Origin: Clostridia bacterium
GTDB taxonomy: Bacteria > Bacillota > Clostridia > Oscillospirales > CAG-272
NCBI GenBank assembly: GCA_017522125.1
Contig: JAFXAC010000056.1
Span: forward strand, 1 to 36,673
Direction: 5' to 3'
DNA length: 36,673 bases
The notes under the pieces are model-generated. The model saw only the letters and a program-made list of their open reading frames with translations. It was not told where the DNA came from and made no database searches. This document shows, piece after piece, positions 17,286 through 25,292 of the stretch; position 1 is the first letter of the stretch, and the number at the start of each line of letters is the position of its first letter. The position numbers were made by a program, and so were the translations under genes.

Positions 17286-18824
17286 ATGAATTTTAAAAAG
17301 CCATTGATAAAAAGGGCGGTGGCGGCATTGCTTGCCGTTATGCTCTCATTACCGATAGTGTTTACTGCCGCCGTCGACAGCACAAACGAGCCGACCGTTT
17401 CGGAAACGGCGACTGCGGTTACGGGCGAGCTTACGGACGGAGTATACAGGATAAAAAATCTTGAAACGGGGCTGTATCTTGAAACCTATAAGTACAGCGC
17501 AAAGGGCAAGGAAAAGCTGTGCGCCGCACAGCTCGACGTCAAGGAAGAGGGGCAGTGCTTCTACGTCAGACGCGCCGAAAACGGCGCTTGGCTACTGTCG
17601 GCGCAAAACGAGAACGGAGAGTATTCTCTTTCGTGGCAAGCCGGCACGGCACTTGGCGATTATATCGTAAAAACGCAAAAGGCGGCAGATGCCGAATATA
17701 CATATTTCGATATCTCAAGGCTTGACGGCGGCGCGTTCACGATAGCCCCCGCGGGCGGCGACAATTACACGGCAGTCCTCGCCACCGTGAGCGAGAAGAC
17801 CTATTATTCCGACAAGTGCGTGCGTATTGCGGACCTTGCGCAGGGCGACGAGGCGCAGATGTGGACGTTTGAGAGCGTCCCCACCGAGTACCTTACCACC
17901 GCTTACGAAAAAACCACGGTCAAGCTCTATTCTACGGGCAAGTTCTACGCAAGAAAATATCCGTACAATATGGTCACCTCGGACATCGTATGGACCTCGT
18001 CGGACGAGGATATTATTATGATGGGCGCGGACGGCGTGTGGTGTGCACTCGGTAAGGGTGTCGCTACCGTTACCGCATCGGTCGGCACGGCGGTCGTTTC
18101 CTTTGAGGTCACGGTCGAGGATAAGGACGCGTTTACTTGGTATAGCCAGACGAATATGTATACGAGCGATTGGTCCGCGCGTGAGCTTGAAGACCTCTTT
18201 TTCATTGATTCGGGAAGTAAAAAGCGCTTTGCATGGGATGCGAAGAGAAATCCGAGCCGCAGTAGCTGGATGGAAAGCGGATGCGCTCTGGCGTCGAGTG
18301 CGATGGTGCTTAATAATATGGGGGCTGTAAAGACCACGGGATACGATCTCCGCACCGGTCAGGATGGCTCGCTTATTGCAGACCCGTACACCGTTGCTCT
18401 TGCCAACAGCGGAAACTACGGTGCCAAAAGCACCTCGAAGGCTATGTACGGCAGTCCGATATATATGTATTGGTCAAGCGTAGCCTCGAAATTCAACGTT
18501 GACGGTGAAAAGGTCGGCTACCACAGATATTACGTTTCGTCAAAGAAAAAAATAAAGGATCTTTTGACAAAGTATCCTCAAGGCGTCATCGTTCTTTTCA
18601 GACAATCGGGCAGAACGCACTATATGGTTTTTGCCGACTGCCTGAACCCCGAGGAAACCGTTTCCTCAAAGCTTGAATTTCTCATATACGACCCCGCCGC
18701 GTATAACCCCGAAAACGGCGACGGAGTGCCGTTTAAGGAAACCCTTTCGTATCTTTACGGGGGGTACAGATATTCCTCGATCTCAAACGTAACGGTTTAC
18801 GACGTGGAAAGCAAGTTAAATTAA
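17286..18824 (+). CDS. Secreted C39-like cysteine peptidase with trefoil-like and Big_2-like domains
   Basis: A 512-residue exported protein. The signal peptide is clear (Lys/Arg-rich start, hydrophobic 11-27, AAVDS after it). Residues about 50-198 look like a ricin-type beta-trefoil, with GVYRIKNLETGLYLE, repeated aromatic and Asn/Gly turns, and MWTFESV at the end. Residues about 209-278 look like a bacterial Ig-like (Big_2) domain (WTSSDEDI, LGKGVATVTASVG). The C-terminal half (about 283-512) resembles the papain-like C39_2 fold, with Cys333 in ESGCALASSAM, His445 in RTHYMVFAD and Asp469 in IYDPA. It has no sorting signal or anchor. The likely role is cleavage of a peptide or amide outside the cell, perhaps while bound to sugars; the substrate is unknown. 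Confidence 0.82.
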   Translation: MNFKKPLIKRAVAALLAVMLSLPIVFTAAVDSTNEPTVSETATAVTGELTDGVYRIKNLETGLYLETYKYSAKGKEKLCAAQLDVKEEGQCFYVRRAENGAWLLSAQNENGEYSLSWQAGTALGDYIVKTQKAADAEYTYFDISRLDGGAFTIAPAGGDNYTAVLATVSEKTYYSDKCVRIADLAQGDEAQMWTFESVPTEYLTTAYEKTTVKLYSTGKFYARKYPYNMVTSDIVWTSSDEDIIMMGADGVWCALGKGVATVTASVGTAVVSFEVTVEDKDAFTWYSQTNMYTSDWSARELEDLFFIDSGSKKRFAWDAKRNPSRSSWMESGCALASSAMVLNNMGAVKTTGYDLRTGQDGSLIADPYTVALANSGNYGAKSTSKAMYGSPIYMYWSSVASKFNVDGEKVGYHRYYVSSKKKIKDLLTKYPQGVIVLFRQSGRTHYMVFADCLNPEETVSSKLEFLIYDPAAYNPENGDGVPFKETLSYLYGGYRYSSISNVTVYDVESKLN

Positions 18825-18853
18825 TTACAGCTAAGAAAGGTTAGGACATAAAT

Positions 18854-20194
18854 ATGGCTGACGGCTTAGGAGGCCAATTACTCTTGCAGGTTGCGCTTAT
18901 AGGCGTTAATGCATTTTTCGCATCTGCCGAAATGTCGGTCGTTTCTCTCAATACGACCTTACTCAAAAAGAAAGCCGAGGACGGCGATAAAAAGGCGGCA
19001 AAGCTCTTGAAGCTTGCCGAGGAGCCCACGGCGTTTCTCTCCGCTATTCAGATAGCGATCACCCTTGCGGGCTTTCTCGGCTCGGCGTTTGCCGCCGAGA
19101 ACTTCTCCGACAGGCTCGTCGGGTGGCTGTGCAAAATTTCAACGTTTGCCGCGTCGCACGCCGAAACGGTCGATGCGCTGTCGGTAATCGTTATAACTCT
19201 TATACTTTCATATTTCACGCTCGTGCTTGGCGAGCTTGTTCCCAAGCGCGTGGCGATGCACTCGCCCGAAAAGGTGGCAAGGATCACATCACCCGTTGTG
19301 TCGGGCTTCAAGGTGGTCGCAAAGCCCGTTATCTGGTTTTTGACCAAATCCACGAACGCCGTGCTCCGCCTCTTCGGTATCAAGCCCGACGCGCAGGAGG
19401 AGAGTGTGACGGAGGACGAGATACGTCTGCTCGTTGACGCGGGCGAGGAAAGCGGCACTATCGACGCTATGGCAAGCGAGATGATAGACAATATCTTCGA
19501 GTTTGATAACAGAGCCGCGCGTGACGTTATGACGCACGCCATCGACGTTATAGCTATAAGCACCGATATGGACGACGCGCAGATAATTTCGCTTTTGCGC
19601 ACGAGCGCGTATTCGCGTTATCCCGTTTGCGGCGAGGATATAAACGACGTGCTCGGAATCCTCTATGCAAAGGACTTCTTCCTTGACCGCTTGGGAGAGG
19701 GCGAAAACAAGCCCCTGTCCGAGCTTATGCGCCCTGCGTATTTCGTCCCCGAAACGGTAAAGTGCGATACGCTCTTTTACGAGATGCAAAAGAGTCAGCG
19801 CCACCTCGCCGTCATCGTTGACGAGTACGGCGCTGTGTCGGGAATAATTACTCTTGAGGACCTTGTCGAGGAGGTCATGGGTAATATTTACGACGAATAC
19901 GACAGCGAGGAAAAAGAGGAAGAGGAAACGAAGATAGAGAGCATCGGCGACGGCAAATGGCGCGCAGACGGCTCGCTTGAGATAGACGTTTTCTGTGAGT
20001 GCGTAGGAATTACGCTCCCCGAGGGGACGGAGTTCGACACCCTCGCGGGAATGATACTCTCCGAGCTTTCCGAGATACCCGAGGACGGCTCGACGTTTGA
20101 GGTCGATTGCTACGGACTTAATATAAAGGTAGAAAAGGTCGAGGAGCGACGCATAGAAAGCGTAGTTATTACAAGACTTTCCGAAGCAGAATAA
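18854..20194 (+). CDS. CNNM/CorC (HlyC/TlyC) family membrane protein with CBS pair
   Basis: A 446-residue protein of the CNNM (DUF21) transporter family, linked in characterised members to magnesium or cobalt efflux. The N-terminal domain (to about 195) has helices at about 7-28, 57-78 and 100-122, with GVNAFFASAEMSVVS in the first. A CBS pair lies at about 205-335 (MTHAIDVIAIS, RYPVCGED, VDEYGAVSGIITLEDL), and a CorC/HlyC domain at about 350-440. Older databases call such proteins hemolysins, which is not supported here. AGGA sits upstream of the start. It follows the peptidase by 29 bases and is followed within one base by the inverted-repeat element. Confidence 0.92.
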   Translation: MADGLGGQLLLQVALIGVNAFFASAEMSVVSLNTTLLKKKAEDGDKKAAKLLKLAEEPTAFLSAIQIAITLAGFLGSAFAAENFSDRLVGWLCKISTFAASHAETVDALSVIVITLILSYFTLVLGELVPKRVAMHSPEKVARITSPVVSGFKVVAKPVIWFLTKSTNAVLRLFGIKPDAQEESVTEDEIRLLVDAGEESGTIDAMASEMIDNIFEFDNRAARDVMTHAIDVIAISTDMDDAQIISLLRTSAYSRYPVCGEDINDVLGILYAKDFFLDRLGEGENKPLSELMRPAYFVPETVKCDTLFYEMQKSQRHLAVIVDEYGAVSGIITLEDLVEEVMGNIYDEYDSEEKEEEETKIESIGDGKWRADGSLEIDVFCECVGITLPEGTEFDTLAGMILSELSEIPEDGSTFEVDCYGLNIKVEKVEERRIESVVITRLSEAE

Positions 20195-20195
20195 A

Positions 20196-20421
20196 AAAGG
20201 GGCTGTCTCATTTAGCGCAGAACAAAAATACAAAAATAAGTGAAGAAAAAAGACCGTTTTTTCGTCCAAAAGTATGAAGAAAGCGGTTTTTTAAGGTAGA
20301 AATCCTCACGGATTTCGATTTTTATACGTATTTTTTAGCCGCGATTTTGCCCTCTGGCGTACCCTCGTACGCCGACGACGACAAAATCGCGTCTTCTGCA
20401 TCTAACTGAGACAGCCCCTTT
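20196..20421. mobile_element. MITE-like element with 15-bp terminal inverted repeats
   Basis: AAAGGGGCTGTCTCA (20196-20210) is matched exactly by TGAGACAGCCCCTTT (20407-20421); the similarity continues inward with TTAG and GCAGAA on both sides. There is no transposase frame. Internal perfect stems are GAAATCC-TCAC-GGATTTC (20299-20316), GGCGTAC-CCTC-GTACGCC (20356-20373), and a 10-bp stem around the latter (20340-20349 with 20382-20391). I see no clear target duplication. Ends beginning GGGGCTGT occur in insertion sequences, so a non-autonomous transposon relic is likely; as RNA the whole could fold and stop transcription after the CNNM gene. Confidence 0.7.
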
Positions 20422-20443
20422 CAACCATTAAATAGAGGTCGAA

Positions 20444-21826
20444 ATGAGATTTAATGAAGAGGATATAAGGTATCTCGCCTGCGAGCTGCCCGACGAGATA
20501 AAATATCATAAATACAGCGGCGATTTTGCCGCGGAGCAGAGAGCAGTTGAGGAATATCTTAAAAAAGATGCGCTCCCCACCGCGTTGCGCCGCCGCCTTG
20601 AGATAGAATACGTCATATCGGGGCAGATGCAAAGGGACTACCGAATGAGCGAGGACGAGCTTCTTCGCCGCATAAAGGAAAAATATCCGCTTTGCAGTGC
20701 AGAAATGCTGCGCGGCTTTATCGACGAGGGGTATGCCGACTACGTGCTTCGCGGCGGTGAAAAATACTTTCAGCGCTCGGCGCTAAGGAACGTTACCACG
20801 CGCAAGTGGCGGCAGCTTGCCGCGCTTTCGGGCGGGGACGCGCCCACGTACACGCGCGACAAATGGCGCGCCGAGTGCATTCCGATAATGAAAAAGCACG
20901 GCTTTCGTGCCGTGCGCTATACCGTGCGCGAGTGGATAGCCCCCGCCGAGCACGAGGTGCGCGAGGGCGCGCTCTTGCGCGTGCATCTGCCGTATCCGTG
21001 CGAATGCGCAGAGCAGAGCGATATCACGCTCAACTATTCCTCGCACCCCGTTTATATTTCCTCGTCGGCGCACCGCACCGCCTTTATCGAAGCGGAGTGC
21101 CACGCGGGCGAAAAATACGAGATAGAGTTTTCATACACCTTCAAGGTCAATTACGTAAATGCGCAATCTGATGCCGTGAGCGCAGAGCAGCCGAGCTTCT
21201 ATACGGGCGAGCAGTATCCGCATATCCGCTTTACGCCGTATATCAGAGAGCTTGCCGAGGAGCTTCGCGGGAATGAGAAAAATCCACTCGTCCTCGCGCG
21301 CAGAGCATATGATTACGTGACGACCCAAACCGTATATTCGCTTTTGCGCCCGTATCTCTGCATTGAGAATATTCCCGAATTCGTCCTGCTCAACCGCCGC
21401 GGCGATTGCGGCGCTATGTCGCTTGCGTTTATCACGCTTTGCCGCGCGATGGGTGTTCCCGCGCGTTGGCAGTCGGGAAGCAACGTGCGCCCCGACGCTA
21501 TATCCTCGCACGATTGGGCGCAGTTCTATATTGCGCCGTACGGCTGGCTTTACGCCGACCTCTCAGCGGGCGAGGGCGCGTACCGCAACGGCGACGTTGA
21601 GCTGTGGGAGCATTATTTCGGCAATATCGACACGATGCGCGAGGTAAATTGCACCGAATTTCAGACGGCGTTTGACCCGCCCAAGCGTTTTATGCGCGCA
21701 GACCCGTACGATAATCAGTCGGGCGAGCTTGAGTACGCCGATCGCGGGCTTATACTCGACAGCGTGAACGCGGGCAGAAGCGTCGTGGATTTCAAGGACT
21801 TAACGGACGGATACGAAAATGAGTAA
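20444..21826 (+). CDS. Transglutaminase-like cysteine protease/transferase
   Basis: A 460-residue protein with a C-terminal transglutaminase-like core: Cys322 in RRGDCGAMS, His356 in SSHDWAQFY and Asp372 in LYADLSAG form the triad. The preceding 300 residues hold a helical region (about 1-110) and a beta-rich region (about 150-240) of the kind seen before such cores. There is no signal peptide or membrane helix, so it should be cytoplasmic. Bacterial members usually act as peptidases or amidases rather than cross-linkers. The start has an AGAGGT site. The gene overlaps the next by 8 bases, suggesting that the two act together, possibly on cell-wall or glycopeptide fragments (inference). Confidence 0.85.
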   Translation: MRFNEEDIRYLACELPDEIKYHKYSGDFAAEQRAVEEYLKKDALPTALRRRLEIEYVISGQMQRDYRMSEDELLRRIKEKYPLCSAEMLRGFIDEGYADYVLRGGEKYFQRSALRNVTTRKWRQLAALSGGDAPTYTRDKWRAECIPIMKKHGFRAVRYTVREWIAPAEHEVREGALLRVHLPYPCECAEQSDITLNYSSHPVYISSSAHRTAFIEAECHAGEKYEIEFSYTFKVNYVNAQSDAVSAEQPSFYTGEQYPHIRFTPYIRELAEELRGNEKNPLVLARRAYDYVTTQTVYSLLRPYLCIENIPEFVLLNRRGDCGAMSLAFITLCRAMGVPARWQSGSNVRPDAISSHDWAQFYIAPYGWLYADLSAGEGAYRNGDVELWEHYFGNIDTMREVNCTEFQTAFDPPKRFMRADPYDNQSGELEYADRGLILDSVNAGRSVVDFKDLTDGYENE

Positions 21827-22754
21827 GATCTTTATTGCCATAGACGGCGGCGGAACGTCGACCGAGGGCGTTGCCGTAGACCGCGGCGGCGTGCTTGCGT
21901 ACCGAACGGACACGGCGTCAAACCCCCACGATATCGGGGAGGACGCGGCGATATCCCTCGTTTGCAAAATGGCGTCGGAGCTTGTAAGCGAGGCGCGAGC
22001 CAAGATCGACGCGGACGAGGTATATCTGTTTGCGGGAATTTCGGGAGTGATAGGCAGGGAAGAGCGATTTGAAGCCGCGCTCCGTGCGGCGGTGGGCGGC
22101 ACGGTGAGCGTAAAGAGCGATATTTATAACCTCTTTGGACTTGTGGAGCGCGATAACTGCGCCGCACTTATCTGCGGAACGGGAAGCGTCTGCTTTATAA
22201 AAAAGGACGGCGAGCTTCACCGCGTAGGCGGCTGGGGATATCTACTTGACGGCGCGGAGGGCGGCGGCTTTGCCATCGGACGCGCGGGGCTTCTCGCCGC
22301 GCTTCGCTCGCGCGACGGCAGGATAGGAAAGACTACTTTGCTTGATGCGGCTCGCAGATATCTTGAGTGCGACGTTACCGAGGCGATAGCCAAGGTCTAC
22401 GCGGGCGGCAAGACCTACATTGCGGGCTTTGCGCCCTACGTTATCGAGGAAGCGGAAAAGGGAGATGCCGAGGCGCGCGCGCTTATTTCGGAGTCTGTTC
22501 TCGGCGTTTCGGAGATGCTTTCGTGCGCCGCCGAGAAGCTCGGCGACGGCTTTGATTGCATATTAAGCGGCGGACTTATCCGCTATAGCGGACTTGGCGA
22601 GATGATAGCGGCGGCGACGGCGCACCTTCGGGTAAATTTCATCACACCGAGCCTGCCGCAGATAGCGGGCGGCATTCGCTGTGCCCTCGCCCTCGGCGGC
22701 GAGAGCATCACCCAAGCGGAGCTTGAGGCTTATATAAATAATATAAGGAAATAA
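21819..22754 (+). CDS. BadF/N-acetylglucosamine kinase-like ATPase
   Basis: A 311-residue member of the ASKHA superfamily. The phosphate-1 motif AIDGGGTSTEG is at residues 7-17, the phosphate-2 motif CGTGS at 119-123, GGWGYLLDGAEGGG at 137-150 and the adenosine motif LSGGL near 248. This pattern fits N-acetylglucosamine or N-acetylmuramate kinases as well as BadF/BcrA-type ATPases; lack of a CoA-dehydratase activator context and of iron-sulfur cysteines favours a sugar kinase. Its start codon lies within the end of the transglutaminase-like gene, indicating coupled translation. A strong terminator begins at its stop codon. Substrate remains inferred. Confidence 0.85.
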   Translation: MSKIFIAIDGGGTSTEGVAVDRGGVLAYRTDTASNPHDIGEDAAISLVCKMASELVSEARAKIDADEVYLFAGISGVIGREERFEAALRAAVGGTVSVKSDIYNLFGLVERDNCAALICGTGSVCFIKKDGELHRVGGWGYLLDGAEGGGFAIGRAGLLAALRSRDGRIGKTTLLDAARRYLECDVTEAIAKVYAGGKTYIAGFAPYVIEEAEKGDAEARALISESVLGVSEMLSCAAEKLGDGFDCILSGGLIRYSGLGEMIAAATAHLRVNFITPSLPQIAGGIRCALALGGESITQAELEAYINNIRK

Positions 22755-22780
22755 AAAAGTGGCTGAAAAGCCACTTTTTT
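22753..22780. terminator. Bidirectional intrinsic terminator
   Basis: AAAAAAGTGGCT, loop GAAA, AGCCACTTTTTT: a perfect 12-bp stem with T-runs on both strands. It serves the kinase gene on + and the S24 repressor gene, ending at 22783, on -. Confidence 0.93.
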
Positions 22781-22782
22781 AT

Positions 22783-23583
22783 TTATTTTTTCTTCAGCTT
22801 TCCTCTGACCTTGCCGATGCAGGCGACCTCGGAAAAGTCCTTGAGCATTATCTTACCGTAATCGGGGTTGAGGGAGATAAGGCAGTCGCCGCCGTATATC
22901 TTGAAATATCCGTCACCGTCAAGAATGAATATTCCAAGCTCTCCGACCTCAACGGAGTCCGCGGTTTCAACGAGAAGGATATCGCCGTTATGATATTTCG
23001 GCTCCATGCTGTTGCCGCTTATGCGAAGCGCATAGTCCGCGCCGTCGGTCGCGGGGCTACGGTTGATGCTTATCTTTTCGGCGTTTGCGCTGTCAAGATA
23101 CTCGCCCGTTCCTGCGGACACGGGCAGGTCGTAAAGGTCTATCTCGCGCTTGCCGCCAAACGCGCCCGAATCGCGATAGCGGCGCGTGATGGGGGCGGTG
23201 ATGATAGCGCTCTCGCGGCGTGTGGCGGGGGCAGGGGCGTACTCCACGCGCGAAACGCGCTCGCGCTCCTTGCCTGCGACCATCATAACAAGCTCCTTGC
23301 CGTGAGAGTCGAGGCGGCGGTATTCCTCGACAAGCCGTATCTCGTCGCCCTCAAGAGTGAAGTTGTTCGTGTTCTCGGGAATGCCGCTGACGATGTAGTC
23401 GAGCGAGCAATCAAGCGCGTCGCAGATGGCAACGATGTTCGACAGCTTTACCGAGTCGGATATTCCCGCGAGAAGCTTGCTGAGAGTTCCGAGAGGAATT
23501 CCGCTCAAATTCGAAAGCGCCTCGTTGGTCATCTTTTTTTCACTTTTTATTTCTTTTATGCGTTCTACGTAATCGGGGCCCAT
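22783..23583 (-). CDS. XRE/Cro-type repressor with S24 (LexA/CI-like) peptidase domain
   Basis: A 266-residue regulator. Residues about 5-65 are a helix-turn-helix (TNEALSNLSGIPLGTLSKLLAG). The middle (about 75-145) is a linker rich in Glu/Arg. The C-terminal S24 domain has the catalytic Ser192 in GNSMEP, Lys228 in YFKIYGG, and a possible self-cleavage Ala157-Gly158 in VSAGTGEY. Such proteins cleave themselves on activated RecA and so control SOS-type or prophage genes; no prophage genes lie around this one. The start has TGAGGT upstream. It is divergent from a small membrane protein and shares its control region, so it probably regulates itself and that neighbour (inference). Confidence 0.88.
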   Translation of the reverse strand: MGPDYVERIKEIKSEKKMTNEALSNLSGIPLGTLSKLLAGISDSVKLSNIVAICDALDCSLDYIVSGIPENTNNFTLEGDEIRLVEEYRRLDSHGKELVMMVAGKERERVSRVEYAPAPATRRESAIITAPITRRYRDSGAFGGKREIDLYDLPVSAGTGEYLDSANAEKISINRSPATDGADYALRISGNSMEPKYHNGDILLVETADSVEVGELGIFILDGDGYFKIYGGDCLISLNPDYGKIMLKDFSEVACIGKVRGKLKKK

Positions 23584-23613
23584 ACCGATACCTCACTTTC
23601 ATTTTCTGAAATG

Positions 23614-23642
23614 ATTATAGCACACTTTTTCCGATTTGTAAA
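23614..23642 (-). promoter_or_regulatory. Sigma-A promoter of the S24 repressor gene
   Basis: On the - strand: -35 TTTACA (23637-23642), a 17-base spacer and -10 TATAAT (23614-23619) preceded by TGC (extended -10). The -10 lies 30 bases before the start codon. Confidence 0.85.
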
Positions 23643-23663
23643 TAGGAAAATAAAAATTTTTCC
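23627..23663. promoter_or_regulatory. Candidate operator: three TTTTCC half-sites
   Basis: TTTTCC at 23627-23632, its reverse complement GGAAAA at 23645-23650, and TTTTCC at 23658-23663. The last two form an inverted repeat with a 7-base AT spacer; TTTTTCCGA occurs twice as a direct repeat. They surround the -35 box of the repressor gene and lie upstream of the divergent promoter. Binding is inferred only. Confidence 0.4.
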
Positions 23664-23681
23664 GAAATTTGAAAAAATATC

Positions 23682-23710
23682 TTGACAAGTGCTTGCGAAT
23701 GTGGTATTAT
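23682..23710 (+). promoter_or_regulatory. Sigma-A promoter of the small membrane protein gene
   Basis: -35 TTGACA (23682-23687), 17-base spacer, -10 TATTAT (23705-23710). An overlapping TATAAT (23708-23713) would need a 20-base spacer and is less likely. Confidence 0.8.
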
Positions 23711-23753
23711 AATGTCAGAAAGTTTCCAAAAACGGAATTAAAGGAGGTTCGCT

Positions 23754-24065
23754 ATGAACAACTGCATAAATAACTACAATATATATAATAGCGCCGCGTA
23801 CGGCAGAAAAGAGAAGAAGGCAAGCCGCCTTACTCTCGCCGTTGAATTTCTTATCGCACTTTGCGAGCTTGTTGTCGAGGTGCTTGAAAGCCCGATGGTA
23901 AGAAGGATCACGCGCATCGTTATCGGCGTTGGACTTGTACTTGCGTGCTACTTTTTCGTAGGCGCGGTCATCGGCGGCACGATAGGCGCGTTCCGCGCCG
24001 TATGCACGGCGGTCGGTATTGTAAGCGTCGGCATTCGAGTTTTCGGAGTCAGAGCGTCTGACTGA
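23754..24065 (+). CDS. Small unknown membrane protein divergent from the S24 repressor
   Basis: I do not recognise this 103-residue protein. It starts with an Asn/Tyr-rich stretch (MNNCINNYNIYN), then a basic patch (GRKEKKASR, 17-25), a hydrophobic segment (about 27-45), and a longer Gly- and Val-rich hydrophobic stretch (about 54-97) that may hold one or two membrane helices. AAGGAGG precedes the ATG, and a good promoter lies upstream, so it is a real gene. Its last 17 bases overlap the end of the opposite membrane protein gene. A role as a target of the repressor is suggested only by the shared control region. Confidence 0.8.
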   Translation: MNNCINNYNIYNSAAYGRKEKKASRLTLAVEFLIALCELVVEVLESPMVRRITRIVIGVGLVLACYFFVGAVIGGTIGAFRAVCTAVGIVSVGIRVFGVRASD

Positions 24066-25161
24066 TATCCCCGTCAGGGGCGTCACTTCCCCAAAGGGCG
24101 CGGATGCCCGCGACTGCGGCGGGCGCGAGTAAAAGCCCGATAACACCGAAAAGGCGCAGCCCGACGTACATCGAAAACAGAGATACCAACGGGTGAATGC
24201 CGAGGCTCTTGCCTATTATTTTCGGCTCGATGAATTGCCGCAGTATAACGACGGCGACGTATAGCACGAGCAACCCTATTCCGCTTCGCAGGTCGGCGGT
24301 GATGAATGAGATTATCGACCACGGCACAAGCACCGTACCGACACCAAGCACGGGCAGAATGTCAACGAGCGCGGTGACGGCGGCAAGAAGCAGGGCGTAT
24401 TCCGTGCCGATGATGGTAAAGCCTAAAAACAGAACGGAAAACGTGATAAGAAGTATAAGTGAATATGCGCGCAGATAGCGTCCCGCCGTCTGCGCGGCTT
24501 CTTTTTTTATTTTGGGCATAAACGCTCTTGCTTTTTCGGGTAAAAGCGCGTTGAGGCTTCGGGATATCTTTTCTCTATCGAGCGCGAAGTAAAACGACGA
24601 AATGACCGTTACGGTGATGGCTAAAAGGAGTCTTGGCAGAGAGGCGGCGACGGAGGATACCGCCTTTGACAGAAACGCGCTTATCGCATCAGCCGCGCTT
24701 GTTGCCATTCCCGACAGGAAAGCGTCGACGCTCTCCGGCGATATGCGGTGCGGATTCTCTCTTTGCAGGGCGGAGGATAGTCGTTCGCTCATTCCGTTTA
24801 TGAGGCTCGATGCCTTTCCGATAAGCATGCTTATCGGGTCGCCCTCCTGACCTATGCCTGCGGCAAGCTCGCCAAGCTCGGTGACAAGGCGCTTTGCCGC
24901 AAGCCAAAGTATTAGGGATACTGCCACGAGCAGCAAAAGCACCAGCGCCGCCGCCGCCACGCGCCTTGGTATCCTGCTATGCTCGGATATTTTTTTGGCA
25001 AGCGGGTAGACAGCCGCCGCAATGAGCGCGGCGACGGCGAAGGGAAGAAGAATGGAAAGCAGATATTTTAAAAACAAATACACCGCCGCCGCGCCGAATG
25101 TAAGGCATATCAGCACCGCCGCCGTGCGTCCCCAATCGAAGAGCTTTTTCTCGCCGTTCAT
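24049..25161 (-). CDS. AI-2E/YtvI family membrane protein (probable sporulation protein)
   Basis: A 370-residue integral membrane protein of the AI-2E exporter-like superfamily. Several hydrophobic helices are seen: two near the N-terminus (about 13-50), one at 66-88, one at about 170-195, and a cluster from about 230 to 355. The C-terminal signature FIEPKIIGKSLGIHPL followed by a Gly/Leu-rich helix is diagnostic of the family. Clostridial proteins of this length are often YtvI, made in the mother cell during sporulation, but related transporters exist, so the sporulation role is tentative. AGAGGTAGGA precedes the ATG. It is divergent from rpoB. Confidence 0.85.
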   Translation of the reverse strand: MNGEKKLFDWGRTAAVLICLTFGAAAVYLFLKYLLSILLPFAVAALIAAAVYPLAKKISEHSRIPRRVAAAALVLLLLVAVSLILWLAAKRLVTELGELAAGIGQEGDPISMLIGKASSLINGMSERLSSALQRENPHRISPESVDAFLSGMATSAADAISAFLSKAVSSVAASLPRLLLAITVTVISSFYFALDREKISRSLNALLPEKARAFMPKIKKEAAQTAGRYLRAYSLILLITFSVLFLGFTIIGTEYALLLAAVTALVDILPVLGVGTVLVPWSIISFITADLRSGIGLLVLYVAVVILRQFIEPKIIGKSLGIHPLVSLFSMYVGLRLFGVIGLLLAPAAVAGIRALWGSDAPDGDISQTL

Positions 25162-25192
25162 TTCCTACCTCTGATAATAAATAATATGATTG

Positions 25193-25219
25193 ATTTTATG
25201 CTTTTTGAGCTACTCCTAT
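25193..25219 (-). promoter_or_regulatory. Possible sigma-E-like promoter for the YtvI-like gene
   Basis: On the - strand CATAAAAT (25193-25200) resembles the sigma-E -10 CATACAAT, and ATA (25217-25219) lies 16 bases upstream as in the -35 element. The match is partial. Confidence 0.25.
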
Positions 25220-25257
25220 ACGCTTGAAAATAAAAAATAAAAATTTTTAAAAAAGTA

Positions 25258-25286
25258 TTGACAATTTTAAAGACGTGTGATACAAT
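25258..25286 (+). promoter_or_regulatory. Sigma-A promoter of rpoB
   Basis: Perfect -35 TTGACA (25258-25263), 17-base spacer, -10 TACAAT (25281-25286) preceded by TGA. Confidence 0.9.
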
Positions 25287-25292
25287 ATTACA

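Noticed and set aside
20219..20443. Transposase or gene within the inverted-repeat element
   Set aside because: No frame of useful length is wholly contained in the element; it has only hairpins and A/T-runs.
22759..23685. 308-codon + strand frame opposite the S24 repressor gene
   Set aside because: The - strand has clear domain motifs, a ribosome site and an extended -10 promoter; the + frame starts inside the terminator region and has none.
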